A stretch of 64,000 nt of DNA from Arthrobacter sp. Y81 (GTDB taxonomy: Bacteria > Actinomycetota > Actinomycetes > Actinomycetales > Micrococcaceae). Both the position numbers and the translations under genes were made by a program. Positions 54,481-63,310 of this stretch are shown in pieces (position 1 is the first letter of the stretch; every line of letters begins with the position of its first letter). Below the pieces are notes generated by a model. That model did no database searches and was not told where the DNA came from. It saw only the letters and a list, made by a program, of their open reading frames with translations. The DNA lies in NCBI RefSeq assembly GCF_002929335.1, contig NZ_PJIL01000002.1, forward strand, positions 445,514 through 509,513, given 5' to 3'.

Positions 54481-55551
54481 ATGAGTGCCCCTATCGCGCA
54501 GCCGTGGCTGTTCAGCCAGTCCGACCAGGATCCCCGTTCCGCCACAGGACGCACTCTGAGGTGGGGCGTAGTGGCAACAGGCGGCATTGCCCAGTCGGTG
54601 GTGCAGGACCTCGTCCAACTCGCCGATGCGGACCTCTACGCAGTTAGCTCCCGCACGCAGGCTACGGCTGATGCGTTCGCGGCCAAGTACGGTTTTGCCA
54701 AAACGTACGGTGACGATGCCAGCGGCACAGGCTACCAGCGGCTGTTGGCGGACAGCGCCGTGGATGTGGTCTATGTGGCCACTCCGCACGCCCAGCACTA
54801 CGAAGTGGCCCTGGCCGCACTCAATGCAGGCAAGCACGTGCTGTGCGAAAAGGCCCTGACCATCAACGCGCGGGAAGCTGCCGAACTCGTGGCCCTTGCA
54901 CGGTCCAGGAAGCTCTTCCTGATGGAAGCCATGTGGAGCCGGTTCCTGCCCAGCATGCAGCGAGCGTTCGACATCGCGGCGTCCGGAGAACTCGGAGCCG
55001 TCCAGTGGGTCACCGCGGATCTCGGATTCCCGGCGGTCTACTCCCCCACCGCACGTATCTGGGCCCTCGAGGACGGCGGCGGCGCGCTCCTCGACCTGAC
55101 TGTTTACCCCCTGTTGTGGGCATTGGGAACCTTGGGCCTGCCCCAGTCCGTCAGTGCCACAGGCACAGTAAACGACGACGGCGTGGATGCACAGAACGCG
55201 TTGACGCTCGGATACCACCACGGAGCGCAGGCCCAACTGACATCGTCCCTCACGGCCTACGGTCCGCGAACAGCCACCGTCGCTGGAAGCCTGGGGTATT
55301 TGCAGTCCATCGGTTCAATCAATAACCCCAGGGAACTGCTGGTAAGAATCGGCATGGAGGAACCGCGGATTGAACGCTTCGACGTCGTCGGCCGGGGCTA
55401 CACCTACGAGCTCCGCGAGGTCACCCGATGCATCCAGCAGGAACTCACGGAGAGCCCGGTCATGCCGCTTGAGGATTCGCTGAATGTCATGCGGCTGTTC
55501 GACGGCGTCCGTGCGCAGCTCGGCGTGGCCTACCCGAATGATGCGCGCTAA
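54481..55551 (+). CDS. Gfo/Idh/MocA family oxidoreductase
   Basis: 356 residues, ATG preceded by GAGAGGA. Rossmann-type N-terminus WGVVATGGIAQSVVQDL, then VYVATPHAQHYEVALAALNAGKHVLCEKAL, the EKP-like motif with the catalytic-region Lys, and MEAMWSRFLPS. The C-terminal half fits the Gfo/Idh/MocA alpha-beta domain. It resembles dihydrodiol/xylose dehydrogenases of the family; the substrate is probably a sugar or cyclitol but is not defined. Its promoter region is the 32-bp repeat array. Confidence 0.87.
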   Translation: MSAPIAQPWLFSQSDQDPRSATGRTLRWGVVATGGIAQSVVQDLVQLADADLYAVSSRTQATADAFAAKYGFAKTYGDDASGTGYQRLLADSAVDVVYVATPHAQHYEVALAALNAGKHVLCEKALTINAREAAELVALARSRKLFLMEAMWSRFLPSMQRAFDIAASGELGAVQWVTADLGFPAVYSPTARIWALEDGGGALLDLTVYPLLWALGTLGLPQSVSATGTVNDDGVDAQNALTLGYHHGAQAQLTSSLTAYGPRTATVAGSLGYLQSIGSINNPRELLVRIGMEEPRIERFDVVGRGYTYELREVTRCIQQELTESPVMPLEDSLNVMRLFDGVRAQLGVAYPNDAR

Positions 55552-55675
55552 CCCGGCCCGACGGGCATCGGAAAATAATCAATTCGCCGGACTACTAACC
55601 GAAAACTCTGGACTCCTGCTCTTTGTCGTGCCTAGGCTGTAGGCAATCGTCGATTTTTCGAGGAGCATCGGGGGG

Positions 55676-56644
55676 GTGTCGCGGATGGAATCAGCACGTT
55701 CGCCATGGCGCACGCTCCGTACCTTGATCCTTGCAGGCGCGGCAGCGACGGCGTGGCTGGCACTTTCAGCCCCTGCTGCCAACGCCGAGTCGACACCCGA
55801 TTCCGGTTCGCTGTTGGGCACCATCAGCTCGTCTGTTTCGTCGGTGGCTGGCACAGCCGCTACCCCGGTCAACGACACCCTGGCCTCCGTCAGGCAAACT
55901 GTCGCCGAACCTCCAGCCCAACTGGCAGCTCCCGAACCGGCCGGCAGGCTTCAGCCTCTTACCGGCGCGGCAACCGGAACCGTGGACTACTTCATCGACG
56001 CGGTTCCGGTGGTGAACCAGATAGTGCCCAGCGGGACCAGCGGCACAGTCACGTCACCCGTAATCGCGGCAGCTGACACGTTTGCGGCCGATGCCGCTCA
56101 CGCCGTTTTGCCCGCCGCGGGCGATGCCCTGCCCGTTCTTGAACCGGTCCTTGAGCCGGTGGACGAGCTGCTGACGGGCACGGATACGCTGCCACTCCCT
56201 CTTCCGGGTAGTGAAGCCCTGGCCCCGGGACTTGCGGCTGTTACGGATTCTTCCGCTTTCGACGGCGGTTTCGGCACCGAAGTCGGGCCAGCCCCGGGCG
56301 TGCAGTTGGGCGCCATCCCCCTCAGTTACCGGTTGTCGCTGACGCCGGAGTCCACGTTATCGTTGCCGGTCGCCAACCTTGGCTCGGCGCGTTCTTCCGC
56401 TGCGCCTGCCTGGAGCCCTGAATCCCCCGGCAACGGCGACGGCACTGCAGGCCCTTATGAGCTTCCGGCTGTTCCGGGCTCCGGTTCGGGGACCAGCCAG
56501 TCGTCCGGCGCTGGCCCCGGCGGCCCTGCTTGGCTTTCAACTTTCCACCTGGACGTTCCACTGACCGGTGTATTCCCCGTCAGCGGCCCCCTGCAGAATT
56601 CCCCCGCGCCGGTGTCTTTCGACCCCGGTTCATCTCCTGACTAG
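55676..56644 (+). CDS. Secreted low-complexity protein of unknown function
   Basis: 322 residues from GTG (an ATG 9 nt later is an alternative; GGGGGG precedes both). A signal peptide is clear (basic RSPWRTLRT, hydrophobic LILAGAAATAWLALSAPAANA, cleavage near residue 38). The mature protein is rich in Ala, Pro, Ser, Thr and Gly with short LP/VLEPV repeats (AAGDALPVLEPVLEPVDELL) and no membrane anchor or recognised domain. It ends in SPAPVSFDPGSSPD. It is followed after 84 bp by the LAXTG surface-protein gene, so the two may form a surface pair. Confidence 0.7.
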   Translation: MSRMESARSPWRTLRTLILAGAAATAWLALSAPAANAESTPDSGSLLGTISSSVSSVAGTAATPVNDTLASVRQTVAEPPAQLAAPEPAGRLQPLTGAATGTVDYFIDAVPVVNQIVPSGTSGTVTSPVIAAADTFAADAAHAVLPAAGDALPVLEPVLEPVDELLTGTDTLPLPLPGSEALAPGLAAVTDSSAFDGGFGTEVGPAPGVQLGAIPLSYRLSLTPESTLSLPVANLGSARSSAAPAWSPESPGNGDGTAGPYELPAVPGSGSGTSQSSGAGPGGPAWLSTFHLDVPLTGVFPVSGPLQNSPAPVSFDPGSSPD

Positions 56645-56728
56645 TTGGGCCTCCCCTGCGCCTATGCGCGGAAAACGGCCACTTGGGCTGCCTTGGGCGC
56701 CCAACAACAACTTTCAGGAGAAATCACA

Positions 56729-58087
56729 ATGCACGCACATATTCGCAGAGGGCTGCTCAGCACCCTCTTTGCCGGAGGGTTACTAGCCCTCGGCACCACC
56801 GCTGCCAGCGCAGCGGATACAACGAGCGGGTCGGATGGTCTCACATCCGGCACTACCGCCACGGTCTCAGCGGCGGTTGCCGCAAACTCGTCGTTGGGCC
56901 TACTGGGTGACTCAACGCCGGAAAACACCACCGCTGATCTGGGCGCAGTCGTGGACGTCAACCTTGGTACCGGCAACGGCACCACGGGTACCGACGCCAC
57001 GACGGCTGACGTCGCGGCAGTTGCCGACATCAACCTCGGCACCGGCAACGTCGGGACAGCAGGAACCGACAACACCACCGCCGACCTCGCCGCCGCTGTG
57101 GACATCAACCTCGGCACCGGCAGCGGCACCACGGGTACCGACGCCACGACGGCTGACGTCGCGGCAGTTGTAGATCTCGGCCTCGGCACCACGGGTACCG
57201 ACACGACGCCAGCCGACCTCGCCGCCGCTGTGGACGTCAACCTCGGCGCTGGCACCACGGGTACCGACACGACCACGGCTGACGTCGCGGCAGTTGTAGA
57301 TCTCGGCCTCGGCACCGGTACCACGGGTACCACGGGTACCGACACCACCGCCGACATCGCCGCCGTCGTAGACCTTGGCCTCGGCACCGGCACCGGCAGC
57401 GCCGGAACGGCAGGATCTGACACGACTACAGCTGACCTCGGCGCAGTTGTCGACGTCAACCTTGGCGCCGGCAACGGCAACGGCAACACCGGTACCGACA
57501 CGACCACGGCTGACCTCGGCGCAGTTGTCGACGTCAACCTCGGTACCGGTGACGTCGGGACAGCAGAAACCGACAACACCACCGCCGACCTCGGCGCAGT
57601 TGTGGACCTCGGGCTCGGCGCAGGCACCACCGGAAGTGATACTGCTGTGGATCTGGGTGTCGACCTCGGTGTGGGCGGCTCAACCGATACGGGCACCGGC
57701 ACCACAGGCGACCTTGGGGTCGACCTCGGCATTGATCTGGGCATCGGCGGACCCGCCACCGGCGGCACCGTCCCCGGCGGCACTGCCCCCGGCGGTACCG
57801 TCCCGGGTGCAACCAACCCCGGCGCTCCTGCTACGGGCGTCGAGCCGGGCGGCAACGTCCCAGGCACCAACGCCCCGGGCATCAACCCCGGCGGTGCAGC
57901 TACCGGAACCGGCATGAATCCCTCGGCTGCAACGGTGACCGGCACGAGAGCCAATGCAACCGCAGGCACTGGTGCACCGATGCTCGCCAACACGGGGGCC
58001 AACGTTGAACTGTTGACTGCGGCGCTGCTTCTCCTCGCGGCCGGCATGATCATCATGCTCGTGCTGTACCGGCGGAAGAAGGCCTAG
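56729..58087 (+). CDS. Tandem-repeat cell-wall protein with LAXTG sorting signal
   Basis: 452 residues from ATG at 56729 with AGGAG eight nt upstream. Signal peptide about 1-28 (RRGLLSTLFAGGLLALGTTA). Residues about 60-340 hold ten copies of A-D-(L/V/I)-(A/G)-A-(V/A)-(V/A)-D-x-(N/G)-L-G separated by Gly/Thr-rich GTTGTDTTT linkers, then a Gly/Pro linker (about 340-415). The C-terminus is LANTG, a hydrophobic helix and RRKKA, a sortase signal of the LAXTG (class E) type. It is very acidic, lacks Cys and may form a beta-solenoid stalk or adhesin. No sortase gene is in the window. Confidence 0.85.
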   Translation: MHAHIRRGLLSTLFAGGLLALGTTAASAADTTSGSDGLTSGTTATVSAAVAANSSLGLLGDSTPENTTADLGAVVDVNLGTGNGTTGTDATTADVAAVADINLGTGNVGTAGTDNTTADLAAAVDINLGTGSGTTGTDATTADVAAVVDLGLGTTGTDTTPADLAAAVDVNLGAGTTGTDTTTADVAAVVDLGLGTGTTGTTGTDTTADIAAVVDLGLGTGTGSAGTAGSDTTTADLGAVVDVNLGAGNGNGNTGTDTTTADLGAVVDVNLGTGDVGTAETDNTTADLGAVVDLGLGAGTTGSDTAVDLGVDLGVGGSTDTGTGTTGDLGVDLGIDLGIGGPATGGTVPGGTAPGGTVPGATNPGAPATGVEPGGNVPGTNAPGINPGGAATGTGMNPSAATVTGTRANATAGTGAPMLANTGANVELLTAALLLLAAGMIIMLVLYRRKKA

Positions 58088-58097
58088 TCCGGCTGCT

Positions 58098-58129
58098 GAC
58101 AGGATGACGGGCGCCGCCCGTATCCTGTC
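58098..58129 (+). terminator. Hairpin after the LAXTG gene
   Basis: GACAGGATGACGGGC pairs with GCCCGTATCCTGTC (one bulge), 10 nt after the stop. No T-run follows. A second hairpin, GGCCCGGGA/TCCCGGGCC at 58160-58190, follows before the kinase gene. Confidence 0.65.
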
Positions 58130-58316
58130 CGGCCAGGCTCTAGGAATATTCAAGGGAATGGCCCGGGAAGCCCGCAAGGCCTCCCGGGCCAGGCCGCTGC
58201 CCGCTGTGATTCCGGCACACGCACGAGAACTACCAAGCACCCTTATGAAAATGATGGCAGTCCCCGTATCATTCTTGGAGTGCGTTCCGCCGGAACGCTG
58301 AAAAGGATGGCACATC

Positions 58317-59525
58317 GTGGAGAGTTCGCCCAGTGATACGGCAGAGGTCCTAGGCGGCCGCTATCGTCTCGGCGAGGTCATCGGACGCGGTGGCATGGCA
58401 TCGGTCTACGCGGCCAGGGACGAGAACCTCGGCCGGGACGTTGCACTGAAGCTCTTTGCCCCGCAATCCACCGACGCCGACGAACTCAAGCGGCAAGAAG
58501 CGGAGATCGAGCTCCTCGCCACGCTGAACCACCCGAGCCTCGTGACTCTGTTCGATGCGGGCATCGATTCCCGTGTGCCGGAGGAACCCCGCCCGTTCCT
58601 CACCATGGAGCTGATTGAGGGGCAGGACCTCCGGACCCGGATCCGGCACAGCCCCGTGCCTCTGGATGAACTGGCGGTGATCGGAGCCGGCGTGGCCGAT
58701 GCCCTGGCCTACATCCATAACCTGGGCATCATTCATCGCGACATCAAGCCGGCCAATATCCTGCTGATACAGGTCCGGCCGGGTGAACCCCTGCGTCCCA
58801 AGCTGACGGATTTCGGCATCGCCAGGATCATCGACGGCACACGGCTGACCGCGACCGGGACCATGGTGGGGACAGCCGCCTACCTGAGCCCGGAACAGGC
58901 ACGGGGCGCGGACCTGGGTCCCGCCAGCGACATCTATTCGCTTGGCCTGGTATTGCTCGAATGCATCAAGGGCGCGGTGGAGTATCCGGGAGGCGCCATT
59001 GAATCCGCCGTGGCGCGCCTGCACCGGTCCCCGGAGATCCCCGGCAATGTTCCCGCCGAGTGGTCCAGGCTCATCAGCTCCATGACGGCCCTGAACCCGC
59101 TGGACCGTCCGTCGGCCGCCGATCTTGAGACCGCCCTCCGGCAGGCCCTTGTCTCGCCGGACTCCGCGCCCGGCGCCATGGCTGAGGAGCCCACGCGGGT
59201 ACTTCCCGCACCCCCGTCGCGTCCGCCGCTCGCCGTCCCGGAAAGCATTAGGACAGCGGATTGGGAGACCGGCCCGCGCACCACCGCTCCCAGAAAGACC
59301 ACGGGACGCAGCCCGGTGCGCGCCAGCATCACCCAGCGCCTTCGAACGCTGGGCAGACGAGGCAAGCTGGCTGCCGCATTGGCCGTGCTGGGAGCACTGG
59401 CAGTGGCCGCCGTGATCGTCCTCTCCGTCAATACACCCGAAACACCGGCTCCTGTTCAATACCCGGCGGTCACCGGCACCCTGGGTGAACACCTCGACCA
59501 GCTACAGAAAAGCGTGGAACCGTGA
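58317..59525 (+). CDS. Membrane Ser/Thr protein kinase (PknB type)
   Basis: 402 residues, GTG start. Kinase domain about 14-275: glycine loop GEVIGRGGMASVYAARD, catalytic Lys in DVALKLF, HRDIKPANILL, DFG in LTDFGIARI and TAAYLSPEQARG. A disordered Pro/Thr-rich juxtamembrane region (about 275-345) leads to one transmembrane helix (about 350-372, LAAALAVLGALAVAAVIVLSV) and a very short outside tail of about 30 residues with no PASTA repeats. The stop overlaps the lipoprotein start (GTGA), so the two proteins are made together. Confidence 0.9.
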   Translation: MESSPSDTAEVLGGRYRLGEVIGRGGMASVYAARDENLGRDVALKLFAPQSTDADELKRQEAEIELLATLNHPSLVTLFDAGIDSRVPEEPRPFLTMELIEGQDLRTRIRHSPVPLDELAVIGAGVADALAYIHNLGIIHRDIKPANILLIQVRPGEPLRPKLTDFGIARIIDGTRLTATGTMVGTAAYLSPEQARGADLGPASDIYSLGLVLLECIKGAVEYPGGAIESAVARLHRSPEIPGNVPAEWSRLISSMTALNPLDRPSAADLETALRQALVSPDSAPGAMAEEPTRVLPAPPSRPPLAVPESIRTADWETGPRTTAPRKTTGRSPVRASITQRLRTLGRRGKLAAALAVLGALAVAAVIVLSVNTPETPAPVQYPAVTGTLGEHLDQLQKSVEP

Positions 59526-60028
59526 GTTCATCGTCGATGCGCCGCCCCCGGCAGTTGTCACACAAGCCTTGGCGGACAGTCCTGGCTGCGGGTCTGATGT
59601 CGGCTGTTCTCGCTGGCTGCGGCACAGCAGCCCCCGACCTTCAAAAGGATGCCGCCCAGCAATTGCAGGCCAAGGTCCTGACTGTTTCCGAAGCCGCCGC
59701 CGGCAGCGATCGGGCTGCAGCCCTGAAATCCCTGGACGAGCTCGTTGCGCAGCTCGACGCCTCGGCGGCCGACGGAAGCGTATCCTTCAAACGCCACCAG
59801 GCCATCATGAAGGCCATCGAAGCAGTCCGCGCCGACTTGGTAGCAGCGCAGGCTCAAGCCGAAGCGGCCGCGGCGGAAGCTGCAGCGGCAGCAGAAGCCG
59901 CAGCCACCGCGGCCGCCCAGGCCTCGCAGGCCGCCGCGCAGCCGCCGGCGCAGGTCCAGGCTCCCGCGCCCGCCCAAGGAAATTCCGGGCCGGGCAAAGG
60001 CGAAAAAGGCAAAGACAAGGACGACTGA
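59522..60028 (+). CDS. Coiled-coil lipoprotein coupled to the Ser/Thr kinase
   Basis: 168 residues from GTG at 59522, overlapping the kinase stop by 4 nt. A lipoprotein signal ends at lipobox VLAGCG (Cys about residue 33). A helical domain (about 40-105, DLQKDAAQQLQAKVLTVSEA, SLDELVAQLDASAADGSVSF) is followed by an Ala/Glu-rich heptad-like coil, a Pro/Gln linker and a basic GKGEKGKDKDD tail. I recognise no enzyme. Because the kinase has almost no sensor domain of its own, this protein may supply it; that is an inference from the coupling. Confidence 0.75.
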   Translation: MSSSSMRRPRQLSHKPWRTVLAAGLMSAVLAGCGTAAPDLQKDAAQQLQAKVLTVSEAAAGSDRAAALKSLDELVAQLDASAADGSVSFKRHQAIMKAIEAVRADLVAAQAQAEAAAAEAAAAAEAAATAAAQASQAAAQPPAQVQAPAPAQGNSGPGKGEKGKDKDD

Positions 60029-60110
60029 AAACCGGCTCTCACGCCACCGGACTTCAACCGTCCCTGCCTTGATCTGCCAGCGCGGAACCGCGCCCACATT
60101 CTGTTGGGAA

Positions 60111-62327
60111 TCAGGACCCGGACGCCGGGAACCGCTCCCATGCCCGGTGCGCCGCCAGCAGCTCCTGAAGCAGCGGAACAACGTCAGCCGGGCCGTCACC
60201 AAAGGCCAAACCGGGAGCATCCTGCGGAATGCTCGCGGCGTCCACGGCGGCGGCACCTGCGCCCCAGCCGCCGATCGCCTTCGCGTGGCGGAAGGCCTCA
60301 GAAAGCAAGAGGATCACCCTCGGATCAAGGGTTGCCCCGGGTTCGCCGGCCTTGGCATCCAACCCCTGGTCGGCGTCCGGGGCCGGGTCAGCGGACCCGG
60401 CGACCAGCACGGCGTCAAACTCCGTGGAGCGAGCGGTGAGGTACGTGCGCTGGACGGGGATCCCGCCGTCGGACTCCGCTCCCAGGAACCCTCCGGACGG
60501 TGCGACCACCAACGGCACGATGCCCGCGGCGTCCAAAGCCGTGCGCGCGGCACGCACAGCGGCCAGGTCGCTGGATGCGTCGGCCACAATACCCACCACG
60601 CGGCCCTTCACTGGCCAGGTTCCGCCGATCTGGGATAGCGCGGGGCTCGGGTCAGCGTCGGCCACATCGACCGAAGCTGCGGGCGCCGGCATGCCCAGGC
60701 CAGCGGCGACGGCAGCGCAAAGTCCGGCGTCGACATTGGCCAGGTTCCGCAGCTGGCGTTCCCGAATGGCTTCCTCCCGGCATTTGCCGAGTTCGAAGGT
60801 GTAGGCCTGGATCACATGGTCCTGCTCCACCGGTCTCAGGCTCCTGAAGAAGAGCCGCACCTGGCTGAAGTGATCGTCGAACGACGCCGGCGACTTCCGT
60901 TCCTTGACGGCCGCCGCCAGCTGCTCGGGAACGTCGATGAACGCGCTGAGGTCCGCCCCGGCGAGGAAGGGGCAGCCGCCGTCGAGCGAATTCGGGTGGT
61001 ACGGCGCCGCTCCGCCATGGACCGCCTGCTGGTGCATTCCGTCCCGGAGCATGTCGTTGACGGGCGCCTGCGGCCGGTTGATCGGGATCTGTCCGAAGTT
61101 CGGGCCGCCCAGCCTTGAGATCTGCGTGTCGATGTAGGAGAAGAGCCGTACCTGCAGCAGCGGATCATTAGTGACGTCGATGCCCGGCACCAGGTGGCCG
61201 GGGTGGAAGGCAACCTGCTCGGTTTCGGCGAAGTAGTTCACCGGGTTGGCGTTGAGCGTCATCAGTCCGATCGGCTGCACCGGGGCGAGCTCTTCAGGCA
61301 CGAACTTGGTGGGGTCCAGCAGGTCGATTCCCTCGAAGAATTCCTCTTCGAGGTCCGGGAACACCTGCACTCCCAACTCCCATTCCGGGTAGGCTCCGGA
61401 CTCGATCGCGTCGGCAAGGTCGCGCCGGTGGAAGTCCGGGTCCATGCCGTTGATGAGCTGGGCTTCTTCCCAGACCAGCGAGTGCACGCCCTGCTTGGGC
61501 TTCCAGTGGAATTTGACGAGCACCGTTTCACCGGCGGCATTCACGAAGCGGAAAGTATGGACGCCGAAGCCTTCCATGGTGCGGTAGGAGCGGGGCAGGG
61601 CGCGGTCGGACATGTTCCACATGGTGTGGGCCTGCGCCTCGGTGTGGAGCGAAACGAAATCCCAGAACGTGTCGTGGGCGCTCTGGGCCTGCGGGATCTC
61701 GCGGTCCGGGTGCGGCTTGGCGGCATGAATGATGTCCGGGAACTTGATGCCGTCCTGGATGAAGAACACCGGGATGTTGTTGCCCACCAGGTCGAACGTC
61801 CCCTCGTCCGTGTAGAACTTGGTCGCGAACCCGCGGGTGTCCCGGACGGTGTCGGCGGAACCGCGGGAGCCCAAGACGGTGGAGAACCGGACGAAGACCG
61901 GGGTTTCGACGTCCTTGGCCAGGAACCCCGCCCGGGTGATGTTCGCTGCCGACCCATAGGCGCGGAAAGTGCCGTGGGCTCCGGCGCCGCGGGCGTGCAC
62001 CACGCGCTCCGGGATGCGCTCGTGATCGAAGTGGGTGATCTTTTCGCGCAGGTGGTGGTCCTGGAGCAGCACGGGACCGCGCCGGCCCGCCTTCAGCGAG
62101 TGGTCCGTGTCCTGGAGCCTCAGGCCCTGCGCCGTGGTGAGGTAGGCGCCGGACTGCGCGCGGGAGTGGACCGGGGCGCCGCTCGGGGTTCCCGTCGGTG
62201 AAACGGCTTCGGGGCCCTGCTGGTCCGGCTTGGGCGGGAGCGGTTCACGTGGTTCGGTCGGTTCGGCGACACTGGGCGGTTCGCTCGAGACGGCACCAGG
62301 AATCTGGATGTTGCGGTCTTCTGGCAT
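60111..62327 (-). CDS. katE: Large-subunit catalase (HPII/KatE type)
   Basis: 738 residues (E. coli HPII 753) from ATG at 62325-62327 with GAGGAG eight nt upstream. The catalase core (about 65-560) shows distal His in [14 protein letters not shown], Asn in [13 protein letters not shown], and proximal Tyr in [14 protein letters not shown]. The C-terminal part (about 600-738, [20 protein letters not shown]) is the flavodoxin-like DJ-1/GATase domain of large catalases. It breaks down hydrogen peroxide. A CTAAGC palindrome lies about 57 bp upstream. Confidence 0.94.
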   Translation of the reverse strand: MPEDRNIQIPGAVSSEPPSVAEPTEPREPLPPKPDQQGPEAVSPTGTPSGAPVHSRAQSGAYLTTAQGLRLQDTDHSLKAGRRGPVLLQDHHLREKITHFDHERIPERVVHARGAGAHGTFRAYGSAANITRAGFLAKDVETPVFVRFSTVLGSRGSADTVRDTRGFATKFYTDEGTFDLVGNNIPVFFIQDGIKFPDIIHAAKPHPDREIPQAQSAHDTFWDFVSLHTEAQAHTMWNMSDRALPRSYRTMEGFGVHTFRFVNAAGETVLVKFHWKPKQGVHSLVWEEAQLINGMDPDFHRRDLADAIESGAYPEWELGVQVFPDLEEEFFEGIDLLDPTKFVPEELAPVQPIGLMTLNANPVNYFAETEQVAFHPGHLVPGIDVTNDPLLQVRLFSYIDTQISRLGGPNFGQIPINRPQAPVNDMLRDGMHQQAVHGGAAPYHPNSLDGGCPFLAGADLSAFIDVPEQLAAAVKERKSPASFDDHFSQVRLFFRSLRPVEQDHVIQAYTFELGKCREEAIRERQLRNLANVDAGLCAAVAAGLGMPAPAASVDVADADPSPALSQIGGTWPVKGRVVGIVADASSDLAAVRAARTALDAAGIVPLVVAPSGGFLGAESDGGIPVQRTYLTARSTEFDAVLVAGSADPAPDADQGLDAKAGEPGATLDPRVILLLSEAFRHAKAIGGWGAGAAAVDAASIPQDAPGLAFGDGPADVVPLLQELLAAHRAWERFPASGS

Positions 62328-62383
62328 GGACATTTCTCCTCGGTATCGACAATCCACCGCTGCAACCGGCCTCAGGTCGGAAG

Positions 62384-62397
62384 CTAAGCTTGCTTAG
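62384..62397. promoter_or_regulatory. CTAAGC-TT-GCTTAG palindrome in the katE promoter region
   Basis: A perfect 6-bp inverted repeat around TT, 57-70 bp upstream of the katE start and 168 bp upstream of the SRPBCC gene that diverges from it. The spacing suits an operator near the katE -35/-10. The regulator is unknown. Confidence 0.5.
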
Positions 62398-62564
62398 TAC
62401 TCTAGGGAAGATGCTCCGCGACCACAATGGAACGGCAGAATATTCATCAGCAAACTTACTATTTGGCGCGAATGTCGCTAGGTTTGATTAAGCGCGCCAA
62501 CAAAGCCCGCAACGAGATCAGAACCGCGGGCCACCGGCCCGCCAGCTGAAGGAGTGATGTACGC

Positions 62565-63188
62565 ATGGCAACTGTCCAGGAATCAATCAACGTAAACGTC
62601 CCGCTGAGCCAGGCCTACAACCAGTGGACCCAGTTCGAGGACTTTCCGCACTTCATGAGCGGCGTGGACTCTGTCCGGCAGCTCGACGACACCACCGTTC
62701 ACTTCAAAACCAGCATCGCCGGCGTCAAGCGCGAATACGACGCCCGGATCACCGTCCAGCAGCCGGACCAGCGCGTGACCTGGGAAAGCCTGGACGAGCC
62801 GCACAACGCCGGAACTGTATGGTTCGAAGCACTCAACCCGACCGAAACCAGGGTCAGCGTTGAACTGGCCTGGGAGCCGGACTCCGCAGTGGAGAAGGTC
62901 GGAGCCGCCGTCGGGCTTGATTCGCACCAGGTGGCCTCCGACCTCAAACGGTTCAAGAAGTTCATTGAAGAACGCGAAGTGGAGACCGGCGCCTGGCGGG
63001 AACGCGTCAGCGACAGCGAGGTCGGCGGCGCCGCCGGGACCGGCACGAAGGAAATTCCGCTTACTGCCACCACCGCGGTCCCCCTCGAGGAGGAAGTGGG
63101 CTACGACTCGGAGCCCACGGAGCGTCCCGTGAACACGGACCCCGACATGGCCACCGAACCGCCGTTCGGCAAGCACGTTCAGCGCTGA
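62565..63188 (+). CDS. SRPBCC (START-like) domain protein
   Basis: 207 residues. The N-terminal 145 residues have the polyketide-cyclase/START shape (ESINVNVPLSQAYNQWTQFEDFPHFM, IAGVKREYDARITVQQPDQRVTW, then SDLKRFKKFIEERE). The rest is a disordered acidic tail (EEEVGYDSEPTERPVNTD). Such proteins bind hydrophobic ligands; in actinobacteria close relatives often lie near catalase and stress genes. The ligand is unknown. Confidence 0.8.
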   Translation: MATVQESINVNVPLSQAYNQWTQFEDFPHFMSGVDSVRQLDDTTVHFKTSIAGVKREYDARITVQQPDQRVTWESLDEPHNAGTVWFEALNPTETRVSVELAWEPDSAVEKVGAAVGLDSHQVASDLKRFKKFIEEREVETGAWRERVSDSEVGGAAGTGTKEIPLTATTAVPLEEEVGYDSEPTERPVNTDPDMATEPPFGKHVQR

Positions 63189-63190
63189 GG

Positions 63191-63253
63191 CCGCGGCGCA
63201 GCCCACGGCGGCGCCGCGTGACAGCGCCGCCGAGCACCGCGGCGCAGCCCACG
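63191..63253. repeat. 17-bp direct repeat flanking a small hairpin
   Basis: CCGCGGCGCAGCCCACG occurs at 63191-63207 and again at 63237-63253; between them GGCGGCGC (63207-63214) and GCGCCGCC (63224-63231) form a hairpin. It sits in the convergent gap between the SRPBCC and isocitrate dehydrogenase genes. Confidence 0.75.
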
Positions 63254-63255
63254 AA

Positions 63256-63292
63256 AAACGCCCCGACTCCCGTGATGGGAGGCGGGGCGTTT
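63256..63292 (-). terminator. Terminator of isocitrate dehydrogenase
   Basis: AAACGCCCCG...CGGGGCGTTT with inner CTCCC/GGGAG forms a long stem; on the minus strand it is followed by TTTTTCG, a good intrinsic terminator 18 nt past the icd stop. Confidence 0.8.
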
Positions 63293-63310
63293 CGCGCTCT
63301 GCGGGTCTGG

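Noticed and set aside
56662..58056. 464-codon Val/Pro/Arg-rich frame opposite the LAXTG gene
   Set aside because: It mirrors the tandem repeat of the sense gene; the sense frame has a ribosome site, signal peptide and sorting signal.
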